NCBI GenBank assembly: GCA_031269645.1
Contig: JAISYW010000072.1
Location: 1 to 8,565, forward strand
From: Holosporaceae bacterium
Lineage (GTDB): Bacteria > Pseudomonadota > Alphaproteobacteria > UBA3830
Direction: 5' to 3'
Length of the DNA: 8,565 nucleotides
The translations under genes and the position numbers were made by a program. The first letter of the stretch is position 1. The number at the start of each line of letters is the position of its first letter. Shown piece by piece: positions 1 to 7,945 of the stretch. The notes under the pieces were generated by a model. The model was not told where the DNA came from. It ran no database searches and worked only from the letters and a program-made list of their open reading frames with translations.

Positions 1-370
1 AGATGTCTCCTTTAATTGTAACTGATGTATAATAAACCGGCACTGTCGTAGGGGCTGGGAAAATTGCCTTTTTTAAAACACTGAACCCTCTATCATTCAA
101 CGCTTGAGCTCCGGCGGAATAGACCTTCTTTTTTTGTTCTGCTAATGTTTTGCTTGGATCAAATTTTTCTAAAACAGCCATGCCGACGGAATGAACTGCT
201 CCCTTTCCAAGGTTAGATTCATGATATTCTTTTATCTTATTGTTCAAATAAGTAATGCCGGCAAAAATAACAGGAATAAAACACGCGACAAGAATCAAAG
301 CATATCCGCGCTTTTCTTGCCTTATCTTTTTTATAAATTTCCGCGGAGAATTTTTACCATAATCGCCCAT
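1..370 (-). CDS. TadE/TadG-like membrane-anchored protein, N-terminal part (C-terminus beyond window)
   Basis: The first 123 codons of a minus-strand gene are visible and the frame is open to the window edge. The ATG at 370 is fixed by an in-frame TAA directly before it; no strong ribosome binding site is seen. The protein opens with a basic stretch (residues 1-21, many K and R), then RGYALILVACFIPVIFAGIT (about residues 22-41), a single hydrophobic segment, then a charged region and a small-residue-rich helix. This layout resembles the N-terminus of TadE/TadG-like proteins, which anchor in the inner membrane by one N-terminal helix and support Flp/Tad pilus assembly. Assignment is by layout only; no family-specific catalytic motif exists to confirm it. 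It could equally be an unrelated single-pass envelope protein. It lies 75 nt downstream of addA on the same strand, and that gap has no convincing terminator. Confidence 0.5.
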   Translation of the reverse strand, partial: MGDYGKNSPRKFIKKIRQEKRGYALILVACFIPVIFAGITYLNNKIKEYHESNLGKGAVHSVGMAVLEKFDPSKTLAEQKKKVYSAGAQALNDRGFSVLKKAIFPAPTTVPVYYTSVTIKGDI

Positions 371-445
371 TTAATAACCAAATTCAGCTGTTACTCTGAG
401 CTGACTATATTTGCAAAAAGTTAATAAACGGTTAGAAAAACAATG

Positions 446-3400
446 CTACACTTCAATAAACTTCAACGATTGCGTCCATAAAACCGCAGTCCTTATGTTA
501 GTTTCATTTTTTTTCATAATCTCGCAAACCGCTTGTTTATATAAAGCAAGTTGCGATATATACTCTGAAGACACATCCGACTGAGGAACGCCAGTTTTAA
601 AATCGACTACCCATACGTTATCGTTTTGAAACGCTATCTTGTCAATTCTTCCCTCTTCCCCTTTGTATATAAACGTTACTTCAGACATTGAATTTGAATC
701 AAACAGAAAATCAAACTTTTTTATGACGTTATACGCCTCCGTTTTCGCCGCTTTTTTATATTCGTCTGGTAAATCAAAATTCTCCACTAAACTATCGACA
801 ATACCGTCAAATAAACTATGACTTAAATATCTTGGCGCCTCGCTTAGTAAAAAATGAACGCAATCGCCATATATCATGGACATTGTTTTTGTAGAATCTC
901 CAACATCCTCCTGATCAGATGTTTCTAATTTTTCGTAGAACCAATTTGGTATGGTAATTGGTTCGTTTGTCGTTTCTGGATTATCGTCGCATTTTTCCGA
1001 AAAATACGAATATTTTCCATACCTGTTCGATTGAACACCGAATCTATCAGTTTTGATAAATTTATTGTCATCCAATTTTGACCGAATGAGATTATACCAG
1101 CATTTCTCATTTAGCATTTTTTCATGTTTCTCTCCAAGAATGTATAAAAAATCTTCAGCTCTCGTTAGTGCGACATATAACAAACGATTGTATTCTTCTG
1201 CATGCGCTTGCAGATTTTTTTCGCACTCCTGAATAACTCTATTTGGTCGGCAATCCTTTAAAAAATCCCAAAATAATATATTTTCATCAGTTTGTAAGAT
1301 TTTATCGTTTTTGGCCCTATAGAAATGGCTGTCCGCAATTATGACAAAAGGAGATTGCAAACCTTTGGAAGCGTGCACCGTCGTTAGTCGCGCCGCATCC
1401 TCTTCGGCAAAAGATTCATTTTTAATTTCATATTCAAAAGATCTAAACCACATCAAAAAATTTTGTAACGATGAGTTATTGTCTTTTTCATAATTCGCAA
1501 CCACCTCCAAAAATTCGTATAAAACCTCTAGGCATTGCTCTCCTAACCGATCAAGAAATTTCTCTTTCACTCCATCGGTTAAGGCATTCATGAAAAAATC
1601 ATAAGCTGACAAAACAAAGGCTTTTCCCATGTAGTTTTTTAATTTTTCCAAAGAATATTTCTTATATAATTCTTCATTTTTCTGAAGATATTTCCATAGT
1701 TTTTCATCTTTTCGATCAATACAAGCGCGCATCAAATCATTTTCTGTCATCCCAACAATCGGAGACTTTAAACAACGAGCACACATTAAATCATCCAAAG
1801 GAAAAACCGCAAACTCCGCAAAAACAATTAAATCTTCCACTATCAACTCGTCTTTCAGAAGCATTTTATCTATGCCAACAGCAGGAATATCGTTGTTGCG
1901 CAAAGCATAAATGATATTTTTCATAGTACTTATATTTCTACGCTGGAATAAAATCAGAAAATCAGACGCTTTGGCCGCTCTATTCTTTGATTCCACAAAA
2001 ATATTACTTTCGATGGAGTCTTTTATAAAGTCCGCCAAATAAATCGATAATTTTTGGCCAGTATCTTGTTTTTCTATGCAATCGCCGTTGTTATTTCGTT
2101 TTTCATCGCCGTTTTCAAAGATATTAACTACCTCAACTACGCCTGAAAGTTTATTTCTATCGGAAACATGTTTTACATTAGGGAACTTTTCGTTAAAAAT
2201 ATCGTCCACAAATGAAAGAATATTACCGGTTGTTCTATATGAAGTGTTTAGCAGAATATCGTAGAATTTCTGACCACAAGCAAGAGATCGTTTTTTAAAA
2301 TAATCATGCATTGCGGTAAATAATTTGACGTTAGCCCCCTGAAACGAATATATTGATTGCTTTTCGTCGCCAACTACAAAAATTGTTCTATTTGATTGAT
2401 AATGATCGAAAAACTCATTTGTAATCTTTTTTATTATTTCCCATTGTTCTGGACTGGTATCTTGAGCTTCATCAACTAAAACGTGATCTATTTTTCTATC
2501 AATTTTATACATAACCCAGGTATTTTCTAACAAGGTAGTCGTAAAAGAAATAACGTCATTATAATCTAAACAATGTTTTATGGTTTTTAACTCAATAAAT
2601 TTATGAATTATTTGTCTTACAGCAGAAAAAAATGACGCATTCGCCTTTGCCGTAATATAACGTTTTTTAAGTTCGCAAAATTCTAGAGCTTTTTGTGCAA
2701 TCGCACGCATACGATCATGACAAGATAAATCTTTTATCTTTTGCGTACACAAATTTGCGCGTAATTCTCCCGTTTTAGTTAAAAATACCTCCACAAATTC
2801 TTCAGTCAAACACTCCGCGTTTCTATATAATATTTCGGCCGTTTTTATATCGCTCGCGCTACCGGTAGACAAAATTTCCGCCAATTCACAAAATATATGC
2901 CTCTGATTATCATTAAATAATTTTGCTAATAATCTATAATTAATCTCTTGATTTCCAAGACTATTCCATTCTTTATCGAGATTAAAAAAATCATAATATA
3001 ACTCAACAAAATTATCGATTTTAAAAACAAAATCTTTGATTTGTACCATCTTATAATCGCTAATAAATTCTGAGATATCGGTTGTGTATTCCGCAATAAT
3101 TTCTAAATGATCTTTGTATTTTTCATCAGATAAAACCAAAGCGATGGATTCATTTATCAGCTTTTTTCGTTGATAATCATCGCATAGCTTTACTCCGGGC
3201 GACAAACCAGTTTCCAAAGGAAAACGCTCCAATACAGAAAAACAAAAACTATGAATTGTTTGAATCGATACCCATTCGGGGCGCAAACTTTTTTCATATA
3301 GGGATTTTGCTACGTATAAAAACGAATCGTCAAAGCCAATATCAATTAACTCGGAACATAACTCCGCATGCGACATTTTATGAAATTTGTAGCAACAATC

Positions 3401-3592
3401 CGCCAGACGCATCAACATCTCCGAAGCAGCGGCCTTTGTATAAGTCAGACACAGGATTTTTGACGGTTCTATCCCATTCAGCAACAACACTAATATTCTA
3501 TCTATTAATTTTTTTGTTTTGCCGCTTCCCGCAGAAGCTGAAATCCAACACGAAGCTCTAATGTTACTTATTTCCTCTATCATTGGCACCAT
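446..3592 (-). CDS. addA: Double-strand break repair helicase-nuclease subunit AddA
   Basis: AddA is the UvrD/Rep-like (superfamily 1) helicase and nuclease subunit of the AddAB complex, which unwinds and trims double-strand DNA ends for RecA loading. The 1048 residues contain, in order: Walker A ASAGSGKT (19-26), motif Ia LTYTKAAASEM (49-59), TIHSFC (112-117), Walker B DEAQD (374-378), motif III GDEKQS (408-413), motif IV SYRTTGNI, motif V VHASKGLQ (739-746), motif VI YVALTRAE (806-813), and a C-terminal RecB-type PD-(D/E)XK nuclease with H913, GRID (D984), VDFKTG (D997, K999) and Q1014/Y1018. All key residues are present, so both activities look intact. It is slightly shorter than most alphaproteobacterial AddA as I recall them. 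The start is uncertain: the ATG at 3592 overlaps addB by 13 nt, while Met4 at 3583 gives a classic ATGA overlap with the addB stop; either indicates translational coupling. Confidence 0.96.
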   Translation of the reverse strand: MVPMIEEISNIRASCWISASAGSGKTKKLIDRILVLLLNGIEPSKILCLTYTKAAASEMLMRLADCCYKFHKMSHAELCSELIDIGFDDSFLYVAKSLYEKSLRPEWVSIQTIHSFCFSVLERFPLETGLSPGVKLCDDYQRKKLINESIALVLSDEKYKDHLEIIAEYTTDISEFISDYKMVQIKDFVFKIDNFVELYYDFFNLDKEWNSLGNQEINYRLLAKLFNDNQRHIFCELAEILSTGSASDIKTAEILYRNAECLTEEFVEVFLTKTGELRANLCTQKIKDLSCHDRMRAIAQKALEFCELKKRYITAKANASFFSAVRQIIHKFIELKTIKHCLDYNDVISFTTTLLENTWVMYKIDRKIDHVLVDEAQDTSPEQWEIIKKITNEFFDHYQSNRTIFVVGDEKQSIYSFQGANVKLFTAMHDYFKKRSLACGQKFYDILLNTSYRTTGNILSFVDDIFNEKFPNVKHVSDRNKLSGVVEVVNIFENGDEKRNNNGDCIEKQDTGQKLSIYLADFIKDSIESNIFVESKNRAAKASDFLILFQRRNISTMKNIIYALRNNDIPAVGIDKMLLKDELIVEDLIVFAEFAVFPLDDLMCARCLKSPIVGMTENDLMRACIDRKDEKLWKYLQKNEELYKKYSLEKLKNYMGKAFVLSAYDFFMNALTDGVKEKFLDRLGEQCLEVLYEFLEVVANYEKDNNSSLQNFLMWFRSFEYEIKNESFAEEDAARLTTVHASKGLQSPFVIIADSHFYRAKNDKILQTDENILFWDFLKDCRPNRVIQECEKNLQAHAEEYNRLLYVALTRAEDFLYILGEKHEKMLNEKCWYNLIRSKLDDNKFIKTDRFGVQSNRYGKYSYFSEKCDDNPETTNEPITIPNWFYEKLETSDQEDVGDSTKTMSMIYGDCVHFLLSEAPRYLSHSLFDGIVDSLVENFDLPDEYKKAAKTEAYNVIKKFDFLFDSNSMSEVTFIYKGEEGRIDKIAFQNDNVWVVDFKTGVPQSDVSSEYISQLALYKQAVCEIMKKNETNIRTAVLWTQSLKFIEV

Positions 3593-5442
3593 TCTTTTAC
3601 TCTGGCCAAATGCATATATGATTCATCATACGAAGAACTAGTATTCACCTCATAAGCGTCGCCTAATACATTGTATTTTTTGATTATGTCAATTAGTTTC
3701 TCATAAATGTTTTTGCACAATGCATTTGTCTCTTCCTCATTATTTGAGATCGCTATACATCTTTTATCAATCCCGTTTAAATACCAAAAACACAGTTGTT
3801 CAACTCTCGTTTTTCCCAAATTAAAACCATCTTTTTGGGCAATTATTCCCTCGACTGGCAGTTGAATCTTAAGTCCTGAATTGACCTGCGACTTTGTTGG
3901 TACTAAACCTGTTTTATAATCGATTATCGACAAAAAATCATTTTGATTCACATCTATTCTATCGGCTCGACAACATATCTGCACGCGGCAATTATCTGAT
4001 ACCTCTAAAAAAAAACTTCCAGTTATTTCAGTTATGTATCGATACTTTGGATTTAAATTCTTCACAATAAAAGAGAAAATCTTGTTTATTTTAAAAAACC
4101 ATAGACCAAAATCATTAGGTTTTAACAAACTATTACGCAATACTTCTTGCCCGAAATAATTTAATTCTTCAATATCGTTTTTGTTTTTGGCATTCTTTAC
4201 AAATGCCTCCAATACATTATGCAAATAATTTCCTCTAATGTTTTTTGGTTCATTTATATGCTTTGTCTCGGATAGTCTGAGTATTCTTTTCGCGTAAAAC
4301 ACATATGGATTATTTATTAATAAATCTATGTCTGATACCCACAATTTTTTGGGACGTAAGTTCAGGGCCGGATTTGGTTTTTCAAATTTTATCATTACGC
4401 GTTTATGAGATTTTTTAATAGAAGATATCAATCCACCAAACTCTCCATTCTTTTTGAGATTTACATTTTCCGCTAATTTCTCGATATATTTGCATTTCTG
4501 CATTCTTACGCCATCGACTATTTTTGATCGCGTAATTAACACATTCTTTTTGTGTAGCAAACTCTCAATTACACATTGTACGAATTCGTGTTTTGCATTT
4601 AGATTTATATTTAGCTTTTTTAATATTAATTCATCTAGCCAAAAATCGTATGCTTTTGAAACAAACCAATTTTCCTCGTTAGCTGCGGCGATAATCACCA
4701 AATCCGCATCGAAAAGTTGCGCCTCCAGGATTCCAAGAATTACCACATTATCCATGTGTTTTTTGGAATCCTTTATCGGTAACGAAAGGACTTGGTTTTT
4801 AAGAAACGCACAAAATTCTTCAAAATTCATTGTAGGTAACAACTCGGAGTACCTCAAAATACCTTTTGCAATGCTAAAAAATTTTTCAGCGCTTTCAAAA
4901 TTAATACATTCAGCGATTTGATAACAACCATGGAACCACTCCGAAAATGTTTTTTCTGCATCAACGGTAAATTTGATTGTTTTTATATTTTCTACTATTT
5001 CGCAAAGCGCTGAATTTTCTTTTTTTTTATCCCACTGCTCGAATGCTAAAAAAAAATTGGAGGACACGGCATTTTGTCTTCTAAAAAATTCCTCTAATTC
5101 TTGAGCCCTATCAGAATAATCCCGAACACATTTAAACAAATTAATGATAGCGGTTGTTTCATACTGCTTTTTTAAAGCTTCTATCAATAGCTCTATAAAA
5201 AGACCGTTAGAACTTTTAGAAAATTGACAACTAATTGAATCATCAATCACGATATTCCACCTCAACAGTTCAGATTTTATTTTTTTTGTCAAACTCTGAT
5301 CAGGAGAAACAACCAGCACGCTTTGCCGATTAAATATCGCTTTTCTTATCGACAACGCAACGGCAAAAGCCTCTTCTGATCTGGAACTGAACTCCTCCAT
5401 TACCATTGAATTACGTCGCATCTTATTTAACACGTTTAACAT
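3580..5442 (-). CDS. addB: AddB, C-terminal part with nuclease domain (split or frameshifted gene)
   Basis: This 620-residue frame continues AddB from where the upstream frame (5423-6109) stops. It begins near the conserved block EEAFAVALSIRKAIF (23-37) followed by VLVVSPDQSLTKKI and LLRWNIVIDDS, which in alphaproteobacterial AddB is the inactivated second helicase-like half. The C-terminus carries a full RecB-type nuclease: H408, RADRID (D494, D497), IIDYKTG (D508, K510) and QLPVEG (Q527, E531). The gene would not normally start here; the preceding N-terminal domain is encoded in another frame, so a one-base frame change (+1) in the linker has divided addB. The listed ATG at 5442 overlaps the upstream stop by 20 nt; Met8 at 5421 lies 1 nt after that stop (TAAGATG) and would suit reinitiation. 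No clear Shine-Dalgarno sequence is seen. The long open frame with intact nuclease residues suggests selection still acts or the break is recent. Confidence 0.88.
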   Translation of the reverse strand: MLNVLNKMRRNSMVMEEFSSRSEEAFAVALSIRKAIFNRQSVLVVSPDQSLTKKIKSELLRWNIVIDDSISCQFSKSSNGLFIELLIEALKKQYETTAIINLFKCVRDYSDRAQELEEFFRRQNAVSSNFFLAFEQWDKKKENSALCEIVENIKTIKFTVDAEKTFSEWFHGCYQIAECINFESAEKFFSIAKGILRYSELLPTMNFEEFCAFLKNQVLSLPIKDSKKHMDNVVILGILEAQLFDADLVIIAAANEENWFVSKAYDFWLDELILKKLNINLNAKHEFVQCVIESLLHKKNVLITRSKIVDGVRMQKCKYIEKLAENVNLKKNGEFGGLISSIKKSHKRVMIKFEKPNPALNLRPKKLWVSDIDLLINNPYVFYAKRILRLSETKHINEPKNIRGNYLHNVLEAFVKNAKNKNDIEELNYFGQEVLRNSLLKPNDFGLWFFKINKIFSFIVKNLNPKYRYITEITGSFFLEVSDNCRVQICCRADRIDVNQNDFLSIIDYKTGLVPTKSQVNSGLKIQLPVEGIIAQKDGFNLGKTRVEQLCFWYLNGIDKRCIAISNNEEETNALCKNIYEKLIDIIKKYNVLGDAYEVNTSSSYDESYMHLARVKEWCQ

Positions 5443-6109
5443 CTGAACTCATAAGTTCGCAACCAATTTGATAATTTTTACCATTCTGCAATTCAGATCC
5501 ACAAATTACTAACACTCCATATTTAGAATTCATAACGTTCTTTAAAAAAAGCCTAGTATAATAATTTGTTTCCCCAATACCTACTGCCATCACTTTTTGA
5601 TCCTGCAACGACTCAATAAAGCAATTGATTTTTGATATCGAAACGTTTATAGCTTCCGATATTTCGGCGGACTTCATTATGTCATTAATAATACCGATAG
5701 TATGTCCAACATATTCCTCCATATTTATCGGAACTACTTGCGCAACAGTATTGCAATCTACATTATTTATAACTAAATCCCTTATAAAGGCGCACAAACT
5801 CACTGCAAGATCATACAATGCGTTAACCGAAGCGTGAAATCCTCGATCCCACAGCAATCTCACCAACAAAAATATGATTTTTTGATCTTCTATTCTAATA
5901 AAGTCCGAAATTGACCTTATTTCCGGTAAAAAGAATGATGTTTTTCGAAACAGTAATATGATATTTTTCTTTAACTCTCTACAACTTCTGAAACTTGGAA
6001 GGAATATCTTATACCTTTCGCCAAGTTTTATCTTTTCACTACCTAATAAAGCTACCCTTTTTAAAAAATCTTCGCCCAATGGGATATTATAGATCTCTCC
6101 CACAATCAT
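5423..6109 (-). CDS. addB: AddB, N-terminal part (split or frameshifted gene)
   Basis: These 228 residues match the alphaproteobacterial AddB N-terminus in layout: IYNIPLGEDFLKRV (6-19), the strand-turn block IFLPSFRSCRELKKNI (35-50), then FFLPEIRSISD (59-69), which corresponds to the family's LPRIRPLGD-type motif. A later hydrophobic strand VMAVGIGETNYYTRLFL sits where the family has an AGSTGS-like motif before a poorly conserved linker. The frame stops with TAA at 5423-5425 just before the conserved EEA block, which continues in the next frame. Together the two pieces total about 850 residues, shorter than the roughly 1000 usual for alphaproteobacterial AddB; the linker at the break looks shortened. 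The start ATG at 6109 has GGAAGTGA close upstream and a GGAGG at 6125-6129 that is rather distant (15 nt). It follows trxA by 59 nt, a gap that contains a parS-like site. Confidence 0.85.
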   Translation of the reverse strand: MIVGEIYNIPLGEDFLKRVALLGSEKIKLGERYKIFLPSFRSCRELKKNIILLFRKTSFFLPEIRSISDFIRIEDQKIIFLLVRLLWDRGFHASVNALYDLAVSLCAFIRDLVINNVDCNTVAQVVPINMEEYVGHTIGIINDIMKSAEISEAINVSISKINCFIESLQDQKVMAVGIGETNYYTRLFLKNVMNSKYGVLVICGSELQNGKNYQIGCELMSSDVKRVK

Positions 6110-6151
6110 TACTCACTTCCAAAACCTCCACATTTTCCCAAATTACACATA

Positions 6152-6167
6152 GGTTTCACGTGAAACA
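6152..6167. promoter_or_regulatory. parS: parS-like ParB-binding site
   Basis: The plus strand reads GGTTTCACGTGAAACA, a 15/16 match to the bacterial parS consensus TGTTTCACGTGAAACA, with a perfect 14-bp palindrome at 6153-6166. The site lies in the 59-nt gap between trxA and addB, one base beyond the trxA stop codon. parS is where the CTP-dependent clamp ParB loads onto DNA, and it usually clusters close to the replication origin. No T-tract follows the palindrome on either strand, so it does not look like a terminator. ParA and ParB themselves are not in the window. Confidence 0.85.
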
Positions 6168-6168
6168 C

Positions 6169-6474
6169 CTATTGGTGAGATTTTATCCAATCAATCATAC
6201 GACCTTTAGATGCAGCTCCAACATTTGTAGATACTTTTTCACCACTTTTAAAGACCATAAGAGTTGGGATACTCATAACACCATACTGCGATGCAATATT
6301 TGGACATTCATCTATATTAACTTTAACAATTTCAACGCCAACATCCTCCTGAATTTCCTCAAGAAAAGGCAAAATCATCCGACAAGGACCGCACCACTCG
6401 GCGAAAAAATCAACAACAACAAAATCCTTTTCCAAGACGTCCGACCTAAAGTTTTGTTCATTCGTTAATTTCAT
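6169..6474 (-). CDS. trxA: Thioredoxin
   Basis: This small cytoplasmic dithiol oxidoreductase reduces protein disulfides and is recycled by thioredoxin reductase. At 101 residues it is nearly the usual thioredoxin length. The active site WCGPC is at 27-31, the buried aspartate is D22 in the VVVDFFAEWC strand, and the cis-proline is P70 in SIPT; K51 matches the conserved lysine of the central strand. An additional cysteine, C57, lies outside the active site. I chose the ATG at 6474 rather than the TTG at 6486, because it is a standard start and gives a TAG-T-ATG junction 1 nt after the murA stop, which suggests translational coupling. It is encoded directly before addB, and trxA next to addAB is a familiar arrangement in alphaproteobacteria (recalled, not searched). 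Confidence 0.95.
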   Translation of the reverse strand: MKLTNEQNFRSDVLEKDFVVVDFFAEWCGPCRMILPFLEEIQEDVGVEIVKVNIDECPNIASQYGVMSIPTLMVFKSGEKVSTNVGAASKGRMIDWIKSHQ

Positions 6475-6475
6475 A

Positions 6476-7762
6476 CTATTCACCAACCCACATTATTTTA
6501 TCTACAACAACGCCGCATTGGGCAAATTTTTCTTTTACGCAGCAATACCCTCTGTTTAAATGATAAATTCTATCTATCACCGTTTCACCCCGAGCAACTA
6601 ACGCAGCTAAAATCAAACTAAAAGACGCCCTCAAATCGGTAGCCATCACTGGAGCCCCCTTCAATTGCTTTACTCCGCAAACTTTCGCTTGCGTACCACA
6701 AACAGCAATATCGGCCCCCATCCTTAATAATTCGGCTACATGCATAAGTCTATTTTCCCAAATATTCTCTTTTACGGTTGATATTCCGTTAGCGATGCAT
6801 AGCATAGACATACACTGAGCCTGTAAATCTGTTGGATACCCAGGAAATGGTTCCGTTTCAATATCGACAGGTAAAATTTCACCGGAAGATTGCACGCGAA
6901 GACCATTTTCAATATCAGAAAAAATCAATCCTATTTGTTCCATTTTTTCTATAAAATTAGGAAGCAACTTCCTTAAATTTACTCCAATTAAATCAACGTT
7001 TCCCTTCGTAATACCCGCGGCGATCGCATATGTACCAGCTTCAACCCTATCAGGAATAACCTCATGCACTGCAGCCTTTAAATGCTGCACACCTTTTATC
7101 GTAATAACTTTACTCCCATGACCAGAAATATTCGCTCCCATTTTATTCAAACAATTAGCTAAATCAACCACTTCGGGCTCCATAGCCGCATTTTTCAGAA
7201 CGGTAACGCCATCCGCCAAAGTTGCCGCCATCAATATATTTTCCGTTCCGGTAACTGTAGATATAGGAAACTCAAACTCCGCCCCTTTAAGACCATTCGG
7301 AGCTACTGCATGTACATAGCCATCCTTTAATTCAATTCTTGCGCCAAGAGCTTCCATTCCTCTTATGTGTAGATCAATAGGGCGAACCCCGATGGCGCAC
7401 CCACCAGGTAATGAAATACTACACCGCCCAAACCTAGCCAAAAGAGGACCAAATACAAGAATCGAAGCTCGCATTTTTTTGACAATTTCATAAGGAGCTA
7501 CCAAATTACCTATTCCATCTGTTTTCAGCTTTACGGAATTTGCGTACATTGAGTTTTTTGTTACAAGAGAAGAGCATCCAAGATTTTCCAACAACGTAAG
7601 CATCGTTGTTATGTCGACTAACGGTGGAATATTTTTTAAATGCAATTCGTTCTCTGACAATATAGAAGCTGCCAATAACGGCAAAGCCGCATTTTTCGCG
7701 CCTGAAATTTGGACTTTTCCGCTTACTTTTTGCCCGCCACGAATTTTTATTTTTTCAACCAT
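6476..7762 (-). CDS. murA: UDP-N-acetylglucosamine 1-carboxyvinyltransferase MurA
   Basis: MurA transfers enolpyruvate from PEP to UDP-GlcNAc, the first committed step of peptidoglycan synthesis, in the cytoplasm. The 428 residues are close to the usual length of about 420. Visible landmarks are GAKNAALP with K23/N24, the loop LPGGCAIGVRPIDLHIRG with catalytic C122 (E. coli C115, the fosfomycin target), TEPFPGYPTDLQAQ, DLRAS with R378 (E. coli R371) and NRGY with R404 (E. coli R397). The constant offset of 7 from E. coli numbering across these residues supports an intact enzyme. The cysteine at position 122 predicts a fosfomycin-sensitive type of active site. I start at the ATG at 7762; a GTG one codon earlier is possible. 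No strong Shine-Dalgarno sequence is seen. A sigma-70-like promoter lies just upstream. A peptidoglycan gene implies that the organism still makes cell wall. Confidence 0.97.
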   Translation of the reverse strand: MVEKIKIRGGQKVSGKVQISGAKNAALPLLAASILSENELHLKNIPPLVDITTMLTLLENLGCSSLVTKNSMYANSVKLKTDGIGNLVAPYEIVKKMRASILVFGPLLARFGRCSISLPGGCAIGVRPIDLHIRGMEALGARIELKDGYVHAVAPNGLKGAEFEFPISTVTGTENILMAATLADGVTVLKNAAMEPEVVDLANCLNKMGANISGHGSKVITIKGVQHLKAAVHEVIPDRVEAGTYAIAAGITKGNVDLIGVNLRKLLPNFIEKMEQIGLIFSDIENGLRVQSSGEILPVDIETEPFPGYPTDLQAQCMSMLCIANGISTVKENIWENRLMHVAELLRMGADIAVCGTQAKVCGVKQLKGAPVMATDLRASFSLILAALVARGETVIDRIYHLNRGYCCVKEKFAQCGVVVDKIMWVGE

Positions 7763-7790
7763 CACAACAAATAAAACTAACTTATGTGAA

Positions 7791-7819
7791 TATATACACA
7801 GGAAAATTCAACGTTTCAA
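7791..7819 (-). promoter_or_regulatory. Likely sigma-70-type promoter for murA-trxA-addBA
   Basis: On the minus strand a TTGAAA (-35, plus positions 7814-7819) is followed after exactly 17 nt by TATATA (-10, plus positions 7791-7796). Transcription would begin near 7784, giving a leader of about 20 nt before the murA ATG. The -10 overlaps two one-mismatch DnaA boxes placed back to back (7785-7793 and 7792-7800), so DnaA could influence this promoter. The call rests on sequence match and position only. Confidence 0.5.
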
Positions 7820-7872
7820 TATATTTTGTTAACTATTTAATAGATAGTTTTTTCGTAACGCATTTTATTCTG

Positions 7873-7887
7873 TTAATAATTTGTTAA
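7873..7887 (-). promoter_or_regulatory. CtrA-type box (TTAA-N7-TTAA), left arm
   Basis: The bases read TTAATAATTTGTTAA, a perfect TTAA-N7-TTAA; on the minus strand it has the form TTAAC-N6-TTAAC, the full binding site described for the response regulator CtrA in alphaproteobacteria. It lies about 90 nt before the predicted murA transcription start. CtrA itself is not in the window, so the assignment depends on the organism encoding it. Confidence 0.5.
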
Positions 7888-7930
7888 TAAGTTCGATTAT
7901 TACAAGCGACCGAAAATTATGCATATCTTA

Positions 7931-7945
7931 TTAACAGAATATTAA
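7931..7945 (+). promoter_or_regulatory. CtrA-type box (TTAA-N7-TTAA), right arm
   Basis: The plus strand reads TTAACAGAATATTAAC across 7931-7946, a perfect TTAA-N7-TTAAC. It points in the opposite direction to the left box at 7873-7887, 43 bp away, so the pair forms a symmetric site. In Caulobacter such boxes mediate repression of origin firing and control of cell-cycle promoters; here the role is inferred. Confidence 0.5.

Noticed and set aside
384..404. Hairpin TCAGCT/AGCTGA between addA and the TadE/TadG-like gene as a terminator
   Set aside because: The stem is only 6 bp with a 9-nt loop and no T-tract follows on the minus strand.
191..424. Plus-strand open frame of 77 codons
   Set aside because: It overlaps the TadE/TadG-like gene in antisense, and has no motif.
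4454..4921. Plus-strand open frame of 155 codons
   Set aside because: It is antisense to the addB C-terminal part, rich in Ser, Phe and Ile as expected from the complement of AT-rich coding DNA, and has no recognisable domain.
5423..5442. Programmed +1 ribosomal frameshift joining the two addB parts
   Set aside because: The stop context AAA-TAA-G does not offer a good +1 re-pairing for the Lys tRNA, and neither an internal Shine-Dalgarno sequence like that in prfB nor a downstream stem was seen. An indel or reinitiation at TAAGATG is simpler.
6152..6167. Palindrome after trxA as a Rho-independent terminator
   Set aside because: The palindrome has no loop and no run of T on either side; match to parS explains it better.
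5995..6468. Plus-strand open frame of 157 codons
   Set aside because: It lies antisense over the addB start and almost all of trxA, both with clear family motifs; its residue content is that of a shadow frame.
6169..6486. Longer thioredoxin starting at TTG 6486
   Set aside because: It would add four residues (MVNS) overlapping murA and use a rare start codon; ATG at 6474 fits the usual thioredoxin N-terminus.
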